The position numbers and the translations under genes are program-made. A DNA stretch of 35,675 bases from a virus, in IMG/VR virus record IMGVR_UViG_3300047353_000486, positions 1 through 35,675 of that record; one strand, written 5' to 3'. Shown piece after piece: positions 14,142 to 25,300 of this stretch. Under the pieces are notes generated by a model. It searched no databases and was not told where the DNA came from. It saw nothing but the letters and a program-made list of their open reading frames with translations. How positions within the stretch are numbered: the stretch's first letter is position 1; each line of letters opens with the position of its first letter.

Positions 14142-16772
14142 ATGGCTAAACCAACAGCACCTCCAGGTAAAGACGCAACCGCGTTAATGAAGGAATACAC
14201 AGCAGAGAACAAAGACGAACTCAATGCCAATGCGGCAGGTTCATCTGAGAATGAAGGCACGGAAGTAATTCAAGATACAAATGTTGATACCAATGCTTCA
14301 TCAACTGACACCACTAAAGATAAAGAAAAAGAAAATACTGCAACATCTAATCCCGACAATGATGCAATGAATAACAGGGCGAAGTATGCCACAGCAGACA
14401 AATACACTGCAAGAACAGCGGATGGTAGAACTTTACAATTACCATTGCACAATTCATTAAGAAACTATTCAAGTTTTAATTACAAGATTGGTTTGTATGC
14501 ATTAACCAATGACGAACTTAATAATCCTGATGAATCATACAAAATTAAAAAACCTCAATTTGCTATTTTACAAAGTGGCGGTGGATTAGGCGCCAAAAAA
14601 GTTTTAACAGCATATGAAACTGCAAACAAAAAAGCAGAATACTTTATTAATGCATTAGAGATCGAAACAGTTATTGCACCTACACGTAAAAAAGGTTCAA
14701 CTAATGCTGTAGGTTTTAGACTTGAAATTACAGAACCTTACAGCATGGGATTGTTTTTACAAACATTGCAAATGGCGTCATACCAAGCAGGACATGAAAA
14801 CTATTTAGAATCTCCGTTCTTGCTTACTATTGATTTTATAGGATACGACGATAACGGAAAAGTTTATGTGGTTCCTGAAGCATCTAAAAATATGCCATTT
14901 AAACTTGTTGGTAGTGATTTAAGTGTAACAGCAGGAGGAAGTTCTTATGTTGTTGAAGGTGTTGCATATAACGAAGGTGCATTAATGGATGAAACACAGC
15001 GTATTCCAGTTGATGTTACACTAATGGGTAGAACGTTAGAAGAAATGTTACAAAGTAACATAAAAAGTTTATCCAATGAACTTAACAAACACGAAGGTAA
15101 AAAAGCACAAGACAAACAAGTTTATACAGCAGATCAATATTTTGTAGTATTTCCAAAAGAACGTGCAAGTAAAGGAAAATTAAGCAGTAGCGGCGCCGCT
15201 GGCCAAAGTGCCACTGATGCAGGTAACGACTCAGAATCAATAGGTGTAACAACAACTTCAAAAGGAAAAACTGCGGCACAAGAAGCAAGTCTTGACGAAC
15301 TATATGCACAGGTTGCCGCGATGGGTGATGTCAACGTAGATGAAGCGGTATTTGAAGCATGGGTTGAGCAAGTTAAAAGTTTAATTACACAAACAGCACT
15401 TGGCGAAGAAATCAAAGCAAAGCAAACAGGCGAAAGTAATAGTAATGTAATAGGACTTTCGAAAATGTTTGCTCTTGAAAAACTTGGTACAAACAATCAA
15501 CCGTTTGGTGATGCGTCATTTACATATGACAAGGATAAAAAAGTTTGGCACAGAGCAAACGGACAATTACAAATTGATCCAGGACTTGGTGCAATTAAAT
15601 TTATTCAAGGAACAAGGATACAGGATATTATTGAAGAACTTGTAATCCTAAGCGAATACGGTAGAAACATTATTAGTGCACCAGCAGAAAAAGGTATGCG
15701 TCCTTGGTTTAAAATTGATACACAAGTTTTTAATATCACAGATAGAAAAACAGAAAAGAAATTAGGTAGACCTCCAAGAATTTATGTGTTTAGAATTTTA
15801 CCATACATGGTACACGAAAGTAAATTTATTGCACCAGACGAAACACCATACGGTCTAAGAGAACTTAAAAAACAATGTGTAAAACGTTACAATTACATTT
15901 ACAGTGGCGCAAACGAAGATATATTAGATCTTGAAATTAATCTTGATAACACATTCTTTAAAAGCATGAGTCCAGGTACACTGCCAAAGAATAACTTGGC
16001 AGACGGTTCTAAAGAAGGAGAAGATCCAAAACAAAAAATTAAAGCAACAGCAGTAAACAATGATTCGCAGGTTAGCAACAAAGCAGGAATAGTACAAAAG
16101 AACAATGCCAAAGCCGCAGGTGCGGTTAGTCTTGATGACATGCAGGTTGAAATTGCACGTAGATTTAATGAAGCAATCGTAAACAGTGATGCTGACTTGC
16201 TAACACTTGACATGACAATCATGGGCGATCCTTATTATATTGCTGACAGTGGTGTAGGTAACTATAACTCAGAGAACACACAATATATTAACATTGATGC
16301 AGACGGCACGATAGATTACCAATACGGTGAAGTGGATGTTGAAGTATTATTTAGAACACCAATAGATTATAGAGAAAACGGTATCATGGGATTCCCTAAT
16401 GATACTGTGCCAGTTGATTTCTTTAGCGGATTATATATGGTAATTACTGTTAAGAACGAGTTTGCTTCAGGGGAATTTAAACAAACACTTGAACTTGTAA
16501 GACGTCCGCAACAGTCACCTAAGCCAACAGCACAGGCAGGTGAAAAAGGCAACCAAGAAATTGTTGATGAGAAAGCAGACGTAAACAAACAGGATGATGT
16601 AAAAAATTCTGGTATAGGCGGCGAGGACGACGCGGCGGCGAACCAGGCGGCATTTGAAAAGAATATTGCAGATGCAGAAGCCGCAGACGCCGCAGAAGCA
16701 AAAGCAAAAAATCAAAAAGACGTTAATAACAGATTAGCGGCTCGTAACCAAGGTGCAAACATAGGATTTTAA
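14142..16772 (+). CDS. Baseplate hub-like virion structural protein, 876 aa
   Basis: The N-terminus (about 1-80) is disordered, rich in Thr, Asn and Asp. A beta-rich region follows (about 85-320) with FRLEITEPYSMGLFLQTLQ, ESPFLLTIDFIGYDDNG and MPFKLVGSDLSV. There is a low-complexity Ser/Gly/Thr patch near 340-370. A second folded region (about 470-780) contains IQDIIEELVILSEYG, IYVFRILPYMVHESKF and ADLLTLDMTIMGDPYYIADSG. The C-terminus is Ala/Lys/Asp-rich and probably disordered. The features resemble tail-hub proteins (gp27 or gp44-type), which sit between tube and spike. Position between gp53 and gp5 supports that, but I do not see direct gp27 identity. It starts 3 nt after gp53 and abuts gp5 without a gap. 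Confidence 0.6.
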   Translation: MAKPTAPPGKDATALMKEYTAENKDELNANAAGSSENEGTEVIQDTNVDTNASSTDTTKDKEKENTATSNPDNDAMNNRAKYATADKYTARTADGRTLQLPLHNSLRNYSSFNYKIGLYALTNDELNNPDESYKIKKPQFAILQSGGGLGAKKVLTAYETANKKAEYFINALEIETVIAPTRKKGSTNAVGFRLEITEPYSMGLFLQTLQMASYQAGHENYLESPFLLTIDFIGYDDNGKVYVVPEASKNMPFKLVGSDLSVTAGGSSYVVEGVAYNEGALMDETQRIPVDVTLMGRTLEEMLQSNIKSLSNELNKHEGKKAQDKQVYTADQYFVVFPKERASKGKLSSSGAAGQSATDAGNDSESIGVTTTSKGKTAAQEASLDELYAQVAAMGDVNVDEAVFEAWVEQVKSLITQTALGEEIKAKQTGESNSNVIGLSKMFALEKLGTNNQPFGDASFTYDKDKKVWHRANGQLQIDPGLGAIKFIQGTRIQDIIEELVILSEYGRNIISAPAEKGMRPWFKIDTQVFNITDRKTEKKLGRPPRIYVFRILPYMVHESKFIAPDETPYGLRELKKQCVKRYNYIYSGANEDILDLEINLDNTFFKSMSPGTLPKNNLADGSKEGEDPKQKIKATAVNNDSQVSNKAGIVQKNNAKAAGAVSLDDMQVEIARRFNEAIVNSDADLLTLDMTIMGDPYYIADSGVGNYNSENTQYINIDADGTIDYQYGEVDVEVLFRTPIDYRENGIMGFPNDTVPVDFFSGLYMVITVKNEFASGEFKQTLELVRRPQQSPKPTAQAGEKGNQEIVDEKADVNKQDDVKNSGIGGEDDAAANQAAFEKNIADAEAADAAEAKAKNQKDVNNRLAARNQGANIGF

Positions 16773-18302
16773 ATGGCTAACGAAAAAAGAACGGTAGGAC
16801 AAGAAGCATTAATGGACGCAGGTCCATACGTTGGACGTGTGGTTGGCCATCTTGATCCAAACTATATGGGTGCATTGGAAGTACAACTGCTCAAAGGCAC
16901 AACAGGTAACAATGACGACAGTGAAGGTCAAACGTTCAAGGTAAGTTATGCAAGTCCATTCTGGGGACAAACACCAGTTAATGGTATCAGTGCAAACACA
17001 GACTTTGCATACACACAATCCGCTTATGGTATGTGGATGACACCGCCGGACGTTGGCAGTAGAGTAATTGTTGTGTTTGCGGAAGGCGCGGCCAACATGG
17101 GTTTCTGGATTGGTTGTATACCTGACAACTATGTTAACCTAAACGTACCAGACAAGGTTGCATCAACTTTCTTTACAGGTAGTCCCAAAGGCGAAGGTGC
17201 CAAGGAAGCCAAGAAGCGTACTGGTAAGGTTGTTGTTGGAGAAATTAACAAAAAGAATCTCGCAGACAACAAAGGTAACGACCCTACAAAATTTAAAAAG
17301 CCTATCAATGAAGAATGGATGGACTTACTGCACAAAGCAGGACTTGCCTCAGATGGCACAAGAGCATTAACAACAAGCAGTGCAAGGCGTGAACTGCCAA
17401 GCATGGTGTTTGGTATAAACACACCTGGACCTTATGACAAGCGTCCTGGTAGTCCTAAAGCAGGATACGGACCGGGCGGTACAGCGGCACAGGTTCCTTT
17501 CAATAGACTTGGCGGCACTGTGTTTGTAATGGACGACGGAGATGACAAGATTTTACGTAAAGGTCCGGCGTCAACTACAAAGAAAGAATATGTCAATGTT
17601 GAAAAGGGTGAAAAGGGTGGAGATGTAACGCTACCACACAACGAACTTATGCGTATCAGAACACGCACAGGACATCAAATATTATTCCATAACACGGAAG
17701 ACTTGGTACGTATAGATCATGGCAGTGGTAACAGTTGGATAGAAATGACTGCTAATGGTAAAATTGATGTGTATTCAAAAGACAGTATTAGTATGCACAC
17801 TGAAAACGATTTCAATCTGACAGCGGATAGAGACATTAACCTAAACGCAGGACGCAACTTTAACGTGTTATCAAAAGAAGACATACAAGTTGAAACTAAT
17901 GCAAACATGACAACATACGTTGCAATGAACAATCAAGTTACAACACTGTTAGATTATGATGTAAACACAACTGGAGCAAACAAGTTTACAGCAGGAGGCA
18001 CAACGGACATCAACTCAGGAGGCAACCATACAGAAACTGCTCCACAGATCCATATGAATGGACCGCAGGCGGCCACCGCTACCGCAGTAACTCCGTTATA
18101 CACACACGTCTTGCCCGGCGCTACCGCTACCGCTACAACTTCGTTGCATCGACGCTTGCCACAGCATGAGCCGTGGTCACATCACGAAAACGTTGACCCT
18201 GAAGTGTATACACCAATTAAAACTGATAGGAACCTTGAATTGATAATGACGTCAGCATTTGATTATGATAATGCTCCAGATACGTTCAAGAAAGGTGTAT
18301 AA
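16773..18302 (+). CDS. 5: gp5-like baseplate central spike protein without lysozyme domain, 509 aa
   Basis: The N-terminal OB-fold-type region (about 15-130) shows GRVVGHLDPNYMGALEVQLL, SPFWGQTPV, a PPDVGSRVIVVFAEG strand and GFWIGCIPD. After a linker, a C-terminal beta-helix starts near 288 (MRIRTRTGHQILFHNTEDL). It has short repeats of the form xVxxxxDIxxxT, such as KIDVYSKDSISMHTENDFNL and DINLNAGRNFNVLSKEDI, up to about 400. This is the trimeric spike plan of gp5/VgrG. T4 gp5 has a lysozyme domain between these parts; none is seen here. The tail includes Ala/Thr repeats and the motif RRLPQHEPW. It ends in TAA inside the late box before gp25. Confidence 0.88.
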   Translation: MANEKRTVGQEALMDAGPYVGRVVGHLDPNYMGALEVQLLKGTTGNNDDSEGQTFKVSYASPFWGQTPVNGISANTDFAYTQSAYGMWMTPPDVGSRVIVVFAEGAANMGFWIGCIPDNYVNLNVPDKVASTFFTGSPKGEGAKEAKKRTGKVVVGEINKKNLADNKGNDPTKFKKPINEEWMDLLHKAGLASDGTRALTTSSARRELPSMVFGINTPGPYDKRPGSPKAGYGPGGTAAQVPFNRLGGTVFVMDDGDDKILRKGPASTTKKEYVNVEKGEKGGDVTLPHNELMRIRTRTGHQILFHNTEDLVRIDHGSGNSWIEMTANGKIDVYSKDSISMHTENDFNLTADRDINLNAGRNFNVLSKEDIQVETNANMTTYVAMNNQVTTLLDYDVNTTGANKFTAGGTTDINSGGNHTETAPQIHMNGPQAATATAVTPLYTHVLPGATATATTSLHRRLPQHEPWSHHENVDPEVYTPIKTDRNLELIMTSAFDYDNAPDTFKKGV

Positions 18303-18305
18303 ATA
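18298..18305 (+). promoter_or_regulatory. Late promoter TATAAATA over the gp5 stop codon
   Basis: A perfect TATAAATA overlaps the TAA of gp5. Using the T4 geometry (box at -13 to -6), transcription would start at 18311, exactly the A of the gp25 ATG. The message would then be leaderless. Coding constraint supplies only part of the match (GTA TAA). Confidence 0.5.
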
Positions 18306-18310
18306 TTGAT

Positions 18311-18757
18311 ATGAGCAGTTTAGAAAAAAATACAGTAAGAAATGTTAAAGTATCATCAAACGTCAAAGAAAGACCTCCTGTAAAAAGCAGAGCATACAAA
18401 GGTCTTAGCACAGTCAATTCTGACAATACTTCTTATGCATTGTATGACATTGGCTTGATTAAACAAGATTTACTGAATCACTTTCATATTAGACAAGGCG
18501 AAAAACTTGAAAATCCCGAGTTTGGGACTATCATTTGGGACGTTTTGTTTGAGCCTATGACTGATTCATTAAAAGAAGCAATTATAAACAATGTAACAGA
18601 GATTGTAAACGGTGATCCAAGAGTAACTGCATCCGCAATAGTTGTTGACCAGTATGAAAGTGGTATTCAAATTGAGTGCGAACTTACGTACTTGCCATAC
18701 AACATATCTGAGAAACTGAAGTTTGAATTCGATCAGAACTCAGGCTTTGGCGTGTAA
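18311..18757 (+). CDS. 25: Baseplate wedge protein gp25, 148 aa
   Basis: The gp25/lysozyme-like baseplate fold is visible in LYDIGLIKQDLLNHFHIRQGE, NPEFGTIIWDVLFEPM and the region ending ECELTYLPYNISEKLKFEF. The motif GEKLENPEFGTIIWD is the conserved EPR-like core found in gp25 and type VI secretion TssE. In T4, gp25 links the wedges to the sheath and starts sheath assembly. A basic N-terminal extension (about 1-35, KVSSNVKERPPVKSRAYKG) precedes it. No ribosome binding site lies at normal distance (AAGG is about 15 nt upstream), consistent with leaderless or coupled translation. Confidence 0.92.
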   Translation: MSSLEKNTVRNVKVSSNVKERPPVKSRAYKGLSTVNSDNTSYALYDIGLIKQDLLNHFHIRQGEKLENPEFGTIIWDVLFEPMTDSLKEAIINNVTEIVNGDPRVTASAIVVDQYESGIQIECELTYLPYNISEKLKFEFDQNSGFGV

Positions 18758-18786
18758 CAGAATTAAGTACTCAGATATCTCGTTTA

Positions 18787-18794
18787 AATAAATA
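18787..18794 (+). promoter_or_regulatory. Late promoter AATAAATA for gp6 and the giant gene
   Basis: AATAAATA ends 19 nt before ATG 18814. The predicted start near 18800 leaves a 14-nt leader that carries AGAGG (18802-18806), a good ribosome binding site. Confidence 0.7.
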
Positions 18795-18813
18795 CATTGT
18801 AAGAGGAAAATAG

Positions 18814-21800
18814 ATGTCAACAACGGATAGACAAAATAGATTATTACTTGCTGAAGATTGGAAGCGAGTATATCAAACATTTAAAACTGCGGACTTCAAA
18901 TCGTATGATTTTGATAGTTTACGTAGAACTATGATCTCATATTTGCGTGAGAACTATCCTGAAGACTTTAACGATTACATTGAAAGTTCAGAGTATCTTG
19001 CACTAATTGATCTTATTGCATATCTTGGACAAAACATGGCATTCCGTGTTGACCTAAATGCACGTGAAAACTTCCTTGAATTAGCAGAACGTAGAGAAAG
19101 CGTATTACGTTTAGCACGTTTACTTTCTTATAATCCAAAGCGTAATCAAGCGGCAAACGGATTATTAAAATTTGAAAGTGTGCAAACTACAGAACAAATT
19201 AATGACACTAACGGTGTTAACTTATCAGGACAAACTATTTTATGGAATGATCCTTCAAATCCTGATTGGGCAGAACAGTTTAGAAAAATTTTAAATGCGG
19301 CTTTACCAGAAGCCAGTATTGTAGGTAAGCCGGTAAAGAAAGAAACTATTGCAGGTATTACAACTGAGCAATATCGTTTCAATGCATCAAACTCAAACTT
19401 ACCTATCTACAGTTTTAATAAAAACGTAGGAGAAAAAAATATTGTATTTGAAATAACAAGTGCAACTATTGATGCTGACAAGATTTTTGAAGAAGATCCG
19501 TTACCAGGAAATAGTTTAGGATTTTTATACAGAGAAGATGGTAAAGGTGCAGGTAGTTCAAACTCAGGTTACTTTGTACACTTTAGACAAGGTGTAATGG
19601 ACACAGGTAATTTTAGCATTGACAATCCTACAACTAATCAAGCAGTTGCTATTGACACAACAAATATTAACAACTCAGATGTTTGGCTTTACAGATTAGA
19701 CAGCAACGGAAACGAACAACAGTTATGGACTAAGGTTGATGCAGTTGAAGGTAACAATGTTATCTACAATAGTGTTAGCAAATCAAACAGAAGTTTGTAT
19801 GCTGTACAATCACGTATTGATGACAGAATTAGTTTATTATTTGCAGACGGAACATTTGGTGATTTACCTAAAGGAAACTTTAGATGTTACTTTAGAAAAG
19901 GACTTGGTACAAAGTTTACAATCAATCCTGAAGATTTAACAAACGTAACTATTAGTGTACCATATACAAGTAGAGCAGGAACAGCAGAAACATTTACATT
20001 TGTTGCTTCACTAAAATACACAGTTGATAATGCAAGTGGTCCTGAAACTAATAAGAGCATTAAAGAAAATGCTCCAAGTACATATTATACACAAAACAGA
20101 ATGATTACTGGTGAGGACTATAATGTTGCACCAAGATCAGTTAGCCAAGAAGTAGTTAAAGTAAAAAGTATTAATAGAACAAGTTCAGGTATTTCAAGAT
20201 ACTTTGACTTGATTGATTCAACAGGAAAATATTCAAGCACAAACATCTTTGGTAACGATGGCGCTATCTATAAAGATGTATTTGATAAAAAAGTTAGTTT
20301 TAGTTTTACTACAAAAACAGATGTAGAAGGCAAGATTCAAAACATAGTTACACCGTTACTTTCAGACAGTGTAGTTAAAAACTTTTTCTTAAATCAGTTT
20401 CCTAAAATATCAACAGCAGATTTACAAGCAGACTGGACACAGGTTGCAAAACAAACTAATAACTCCAGCGGTTATATTGCGGACACATTAGATATTAAAT
20501 TAACAGTAGGTGCATTTACTGGTAGCACACTAAAATATTTAGAACCAGGTGCTATTGTTAAATTTGTTGCACCTCCAGGCAAACATTTTATGAAAGATAA
20601 CAGTCATGCGTTAATGGACGGTGATGCTGATCATCCATCAGCAACAAAATATCTTTGGACTAAAGTTATTAGAGTAAATGAAAAAGGCACTGAAAATTAT
20701 GAGGACGGACAAGGTCCTATTATCTTTAATGATGTTGTTCCAACAGGTGCATTATTAGATGAAATTAAACCTAAGTTTGCAACAAACTTAACAACAGATG
20801 TTACAACGCAAATGATTGATCAAATTTTTGCTTATAAAACATTTGGTTTACGTTACAGTACTGTAGATAGAGAATGGCGTGTAATTCTTAATAACAATTT
20901 AAGTATTGGTAATCCATTTAATATGGGTAAGACAGGTGACGTATCAGGACAGAACTTAGATTCAAGTTGGTTAATGTTATTTGAAACAGACGGTGAAAAG
21001 TATACTATTACTTACAGAGGTGTTAGATACATTTTTGAAAGTAACCAAGAAGTTAAGTTTTACTTTGATGAAACAGATAAAATTTACGATAGTAGAACAG
21101 GACAAATTGTTAGAGATAAAATTAACATAATGTCAATCAATAAGAAACCAGATTCAAGTTTACCTGAAACTGTTGATTATCCTTGGCAAGTTACTAAAGA
21201 GTTTAGAGATGACGAAGGATATGTTAATAGTAAAAAAGTAGAAGTAGGTTTCTTTGATAGCGATGGCGATGGTGTTGTTGATAATCCAGACTTGTTTGAT
21301 GCGTTTGTTGCACAGGATACAAATCCTTTAACAAAATATATTTTCTTAAAAGAAAGAATTTCAAACAACCAATCTACAAACTATGATTATGTAGATGCCG
21401 GCGTAGAAAATATTAGAACGTTTTTATCAGAAACATCAACAGGTGCATTATCACAATATGACGATGGTACATTATTTTACTTTACAGATGCAGATGTGTT
21501 TAAAGTATATAATAAAGCAAATGCAAACTTAACATTAAAAACAGGTTACAAAGCATATCAAGGTAGAGATAAACTTGTGTTCCAATATGTACACAGTGCA
21601 GATGAGAATAACAGATTAGATCCAAGTAGTTCAAACATTGTTGACACATACTTGTTAACTAAAACGTATGACAAATCATTTAGACAATACTTGGCAGATA
21701 CAATACCTAATAAACCTTTACCACCAAGTTCAGACGAATTATTCCAGAACTTTGGTGCAGAAATTAATAAGATTAAATCAATTAGTGATGAAGTAATTTA

Positions 21801-22341
21801 TCACCCAGTTAATTACAAAATTTTATTTGGTAATAAAGCAGACCCAGATCTACAAGCAACATTTAAAGTTGTTAAGAATCCAGAAGTAATTAGTAATGAT
21901 AATGATATTAAGTTAAGAATTATCCAAGCAATTAATGAATTCTTTAGTTTAGAGTTTTGGGATTTTGGAGATAAGTTTAGTTTTACAGAACTGTCTACAT
22001 ATATTATTAATTCTTTGGCGCCGGATATTACAACACTTGTATTGGTTCCGAACCAAACAGAAAAAGCATTTGGAAGTTTATATGAAATTTCAACTGAGAA
22101 TGATGAAATTTTTATTAGTGGTGCAACAGTAGATGATGTTGAAATTATTGACAGCATTACAGCATCAAGATTAAAAACATCAGGTACTGTAGTAACTACA
22201 GCATCAACAGAAAACGCAGGGATTACATCAAGTGCAAATACAGTTTCAACAACAACTACAACTTCAACATCAACAAGTTCGAGTTCATCGAGTTCAAGTT
22301 CTTCAGGTAACTCAGGTTCAGGCAATAGCGGAGGTTACTAA
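18814..22341 (+). CDS. 6: Baseplate wedge protein gp6, 1175 aa
   Basis: The N-terminus shows the gp6 hallmarks: FKSYDFDSLRRTMISYLREN, NDYIESSEYLALIDLIAYLG and QNMAFRVDLNARENFLELAE, then RLLSYNPKRNQAANG. Later parts include DRISLLFADGTFGDLPKG, NRMITGEDYN and, near the C-terminus, LRIIQAINEFFSLEFWDFGD. gp6 dimers form the ring that holds the T4 baseplate together and carries its change of shape. At 1175 aa it is much longer than T4 gp6 (660 aa), as in many marine relatives. The end is a Thr/Ser-rich tract followed by SGNSGSGNSGGY (from about 1125), probably a flexible tail. The start has a good ribosome site, and the stop overlaps the next ATG (TAATG). Confidence 0.9.
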   Translation: MSTTDRQNRLLLAEDWKRVYQTFKTADFKSYDFDSLRRTMISYLRENYPEDFNDYIESSEYLALIDLIAYLGQNMAFRVDLNARENFLELAERRESVLRLARLLSYNPKRNQAANGLLKFESVQTTEQINDTNGVNLSGQTILWNDPSNPDWAEQFRKILNAALPEASIVGKPVKKETIAGITTEQYRFNASNSNLPIYSFNKNVGEKNIVFEITSATIDADKIFEEDPLPGNSLGFLYREDGKGAGSSNSGYFVHFRQGVMDTGNFSIDNPTTNQAVAIDTTNINNSDVWLYRLDSNGNEQQLWTKVDAVEGNNVIYNSVSKSNRSLYAVQSRIDDRISLLFADGTFGDLPKGNFRCYFRKGLGTKFTINPEDLTNVTISVPYTSRAGTAETFTFVASLKYTVDNASGPETNKSIKENAPSTYYTQNRMITGEDYNVAPRSVSQEVVKVKSINRTSSGISRYFDLIDSTGKYSSTNIFGNDGAIYKDVFDKKVSFSFTTKTDVEGKIQNIVTPLLSDSVVKNFFLNQFPKISTADLQADWTQVAKQTNNSSGYIADTLDIKLTVGAFTGSTLKYLEPGAIVKFVAPPGKHFMKDNSHALMDGDADHPSATKYLWTKVIRVNEKGTENYEDGQGPIIFNDVVPTGALLDEIKPKFATNLTTDVTTQMIDQIFAYKTFGLRYSTVDREWRVILNNNLSIGNPFNMGKTGDVSGQNLDSSWLMLFETDGEKYTITYRGVRYIFESNQEVKFYFDETDKIYDSRTGQIVRDKINIMSINKKPDSSLPETVDYPWQVTKEFRDDEGYVNSKKVEVGFFDSDGDGVVDNPDLFDAFVAQDTNPLTKYIFLKERISNNQSTNYDYVDAGVENIRTFLSETSTGALSQYDDGTLFYFTDADVFKVYNKANANLTLKTGYKAYQGRDKLVFQYVHSADENNRLDPSSSNIVDTYLLTKTYDKSFRQYLADTIPNKPLPPSSDELFQNFGAEINKIKSISDEVIYHPVNYKILFGNKADPDLQATFKVVKNPEVISNDNDIKLRIIQAINEFFSLEFWDFGDKFSFTELSTYIINSLAPDITTLVLVPNQTEKAFGSLYEISTENDEIFISGATVDDVEIIDSITASRLKTSGTVVTTASTENAGITSSANTVSTTTTTSTSTSSSSSSSSSSGNSGSGNSGGY

Positions 22342-25300
22342 TGGCGTATGATAACGACCAGAATGATCTTCCAATTGGACCAGGTGAAGACGAAAATAGA
22401 ACAAGTCTAAGTCACTTACCTAAATATTTCAGAACACCTGCAAATAAAAAGTTTTTAACAAGTACTCTGGATCAGTTAACAAATCCAGGAGAAGTTGAAA
22501 AACTTAATTCATATTATGGTCGTAGAGATGCAAAGGCGTTAACAGCAGATGACAACTATGTTGCAGATGTTACAAAACAAAGAGAAGACTACCAAGTAGA
22601 ACCAGCAGTTGTTTTAAAAGACGACGCAGACAATGTTGACTTCTACAAAGACTATAATGATTACATTAACCAACTAAGGGCGTTTGGTAATAAAACTCCT
22701 GATCATAGTAAAATAAACGCACAAGAATATTATGCGTGGCAACCACATATTGATTGGGACAAATTTGTAAACTTTAGAGAATACTATTGGCTACCAGCAG
22801 GACCACAAGTATTACCTATCTTTGGTCAAAACAAAGAAATAGTTTCTACATTTAAAGTATCCTTGGAGGAAAATGATGACAACGTAGCGTATAAATTTAC
22901 CCCAACAGGTTTAACACAAAACCCTACATTAAAACTTTACAAAGGTCAAACTTACATATTCGAGATTGATACTCCTGGACACCCTATTGCTTTTGCAACC
23001 AATAGAGCATTTACTCCAGGACAGGCGATTATAACTGAGACAGTTGAAGGTGTGTTGGCATCTGGTAAGTTTGAAGCAGAATTATATGACACCGATGGCT
23101 ATGACACAGGTGACTACATAGTAGAACCTGTTGAAGGCGGTATTACAGGATTCAAGGACGGAGATAATATCTCTACAATATATACCGACGGTGTTGAATC
23201 AGCAACAGTGTATGTAGAAAAAGGCACACTTAAATTTACAGTGCCACTTGATGCACCAGATACATTATTTTATATCAGTCAAAATGACGTAAACACATCA
23301 GGTTTAGTTACACTTTATAATATATTAGAAAATACAGAAATTGATGTAGAAAAAGAAATTCTACAAAAAGTAACTTACACAACAAGAACTGACACTGACT
23401 TATCCAATGGTATGTTAGTAGAATTCTTAGGTGATGTTACACCAGCAAAATATTCAGAAGGATATTGGTATGTTGAAGGTGTTGGCGAATCAATACAATT
23501 AATCAACAAATCCGATCTTGAGATCACAGGAGCATACAGTTCAAATATATTTGTACCATTTGATACAGAAAACTTTGATAAGTTACCATTTGGACAAGCA
23601 CTAAATTATCCTAAAGAACAAGACTATATTACAATCAATAGAGCAAGTATTGACGGTAACCAATGGAGTAGACACAATCGTTGGTTCCACAAAGACACTA
23701 TTGAAAGAACAGCGTTGGCAAATGGCACAGAGGTTGAAATAGATCAATTACAACGTGCTTCAAGACCTATTATTGAATTTAATCCAGGGTTACGTTTATA
23801 TAACTTTGGTAGTGAGAAAAAAGCAAATGTTGATCTAATTGATGATTTTACTATTGATGTTTTTAGTACCATTGAAGGTAGCACAGGTTATAATGTTGAT
23901 GGTGTTGAACTTACTGAAGGACTGCGTGTATTGTTTACAGCAGATCCAGACATAAGAGTCAATGGTAGAATTTACAAAGTAAAATTTATTACACACAACG
24001 GTGTAAGACAAGTTGCATTACAAGAAGAAACAGATACAGAGCCATTAACAGATCAAACAGTATTAGTTACAGGTGGTACAGTAAACTCGGGTAAGATTTA
24101 CTGGTACAATGGATCCAAGTGGATCAAAGCACAAGATAAAACAAAAGCAAATCAAAAACCTAAATTTAATCTTTATGATATTACTGATGTAGGGTTTGAC
24201 ACTTATACATCAAATACATTTACGGGTACTGATTTGTTTAGTTACAAACAAGGTACTGGCGCTAATGATACAGTATTAGGTTTTCCTTTAAGTTATAGAA
24301 ACATTGAAAACAGTGGAGACATTGTTTTTAACTTTGACTTGTTAACTGATTCATTTAATTACCAACTTAACCAAACAGACTACACAGTAAAAACTGATTC
24401 ATCAACTTTAAGAAAGTATACAGGACTTAACACTTATACAAATGTAAGTGGTTGGGAGAAAGTAGATACTGACAGTAAACAAAAAGTTATTAGACAGTAT
24501 ATTGTATCTGGACAAAAGAACGACTTTGCAGTTGATGTGTATGACAGAAGCGGTGACTTAAATCAATTAGACGTAAAAGTTTTTGTAAACAACACAAGAC
24601 AAACAGCATGGACATTGAATAGAATTAATGGTATTGCATACGTAAGATTTACAACAGATTTAAAAAATGACGACATTTTAATTTTACATTGTACAAGTGA
24701 AGCAGATAAAAATGCAAATGGAAAATACGAGTTTCCAATTAACTTACAAAACAATCCATTGAATGAAAACATTGCAGACTTTACATATGGTGAAGTAACA
24801 GATCATGTGCAATCAATTATTTCCAATGCTACAGGATTTACAGGAAGTTTTCCAGGACCAAGTAATTTACGTAACTTAGGTGGACTTGCAAAACTTGGTA
24901 CAAAGTTTGTACAACATTCTGGTGCAATACCTTTAGCATCATATCACATTACAAATAAAGAATACAACATTGTAAAAGCATTAAGATTTGCAAGAAAAGA
25001 ATATGCAAAATTTAAAAGAGCAGTTGTTGACATTGCAGATAATTTAGGTGTTGACGGTACAGCACCATTCTTAGCAGATAAAGTAATTGAAAAATGGCAG
25101 TCTGAAAAATCAAAACAAACAGCATTTTACTGGACAGACATGATTGGTTCAGGTGCTAATAACAAGCGTGAATTTACTGTTACAGATGTTGGCAATAAGT
25201 TTTACAGTTTAACAACTCCGTTTTCATTATCAACTATTAGTGCTAATGCAGTTTATGTATATCACAACGGTATACAATTATTACACGGACAAGATTATAC

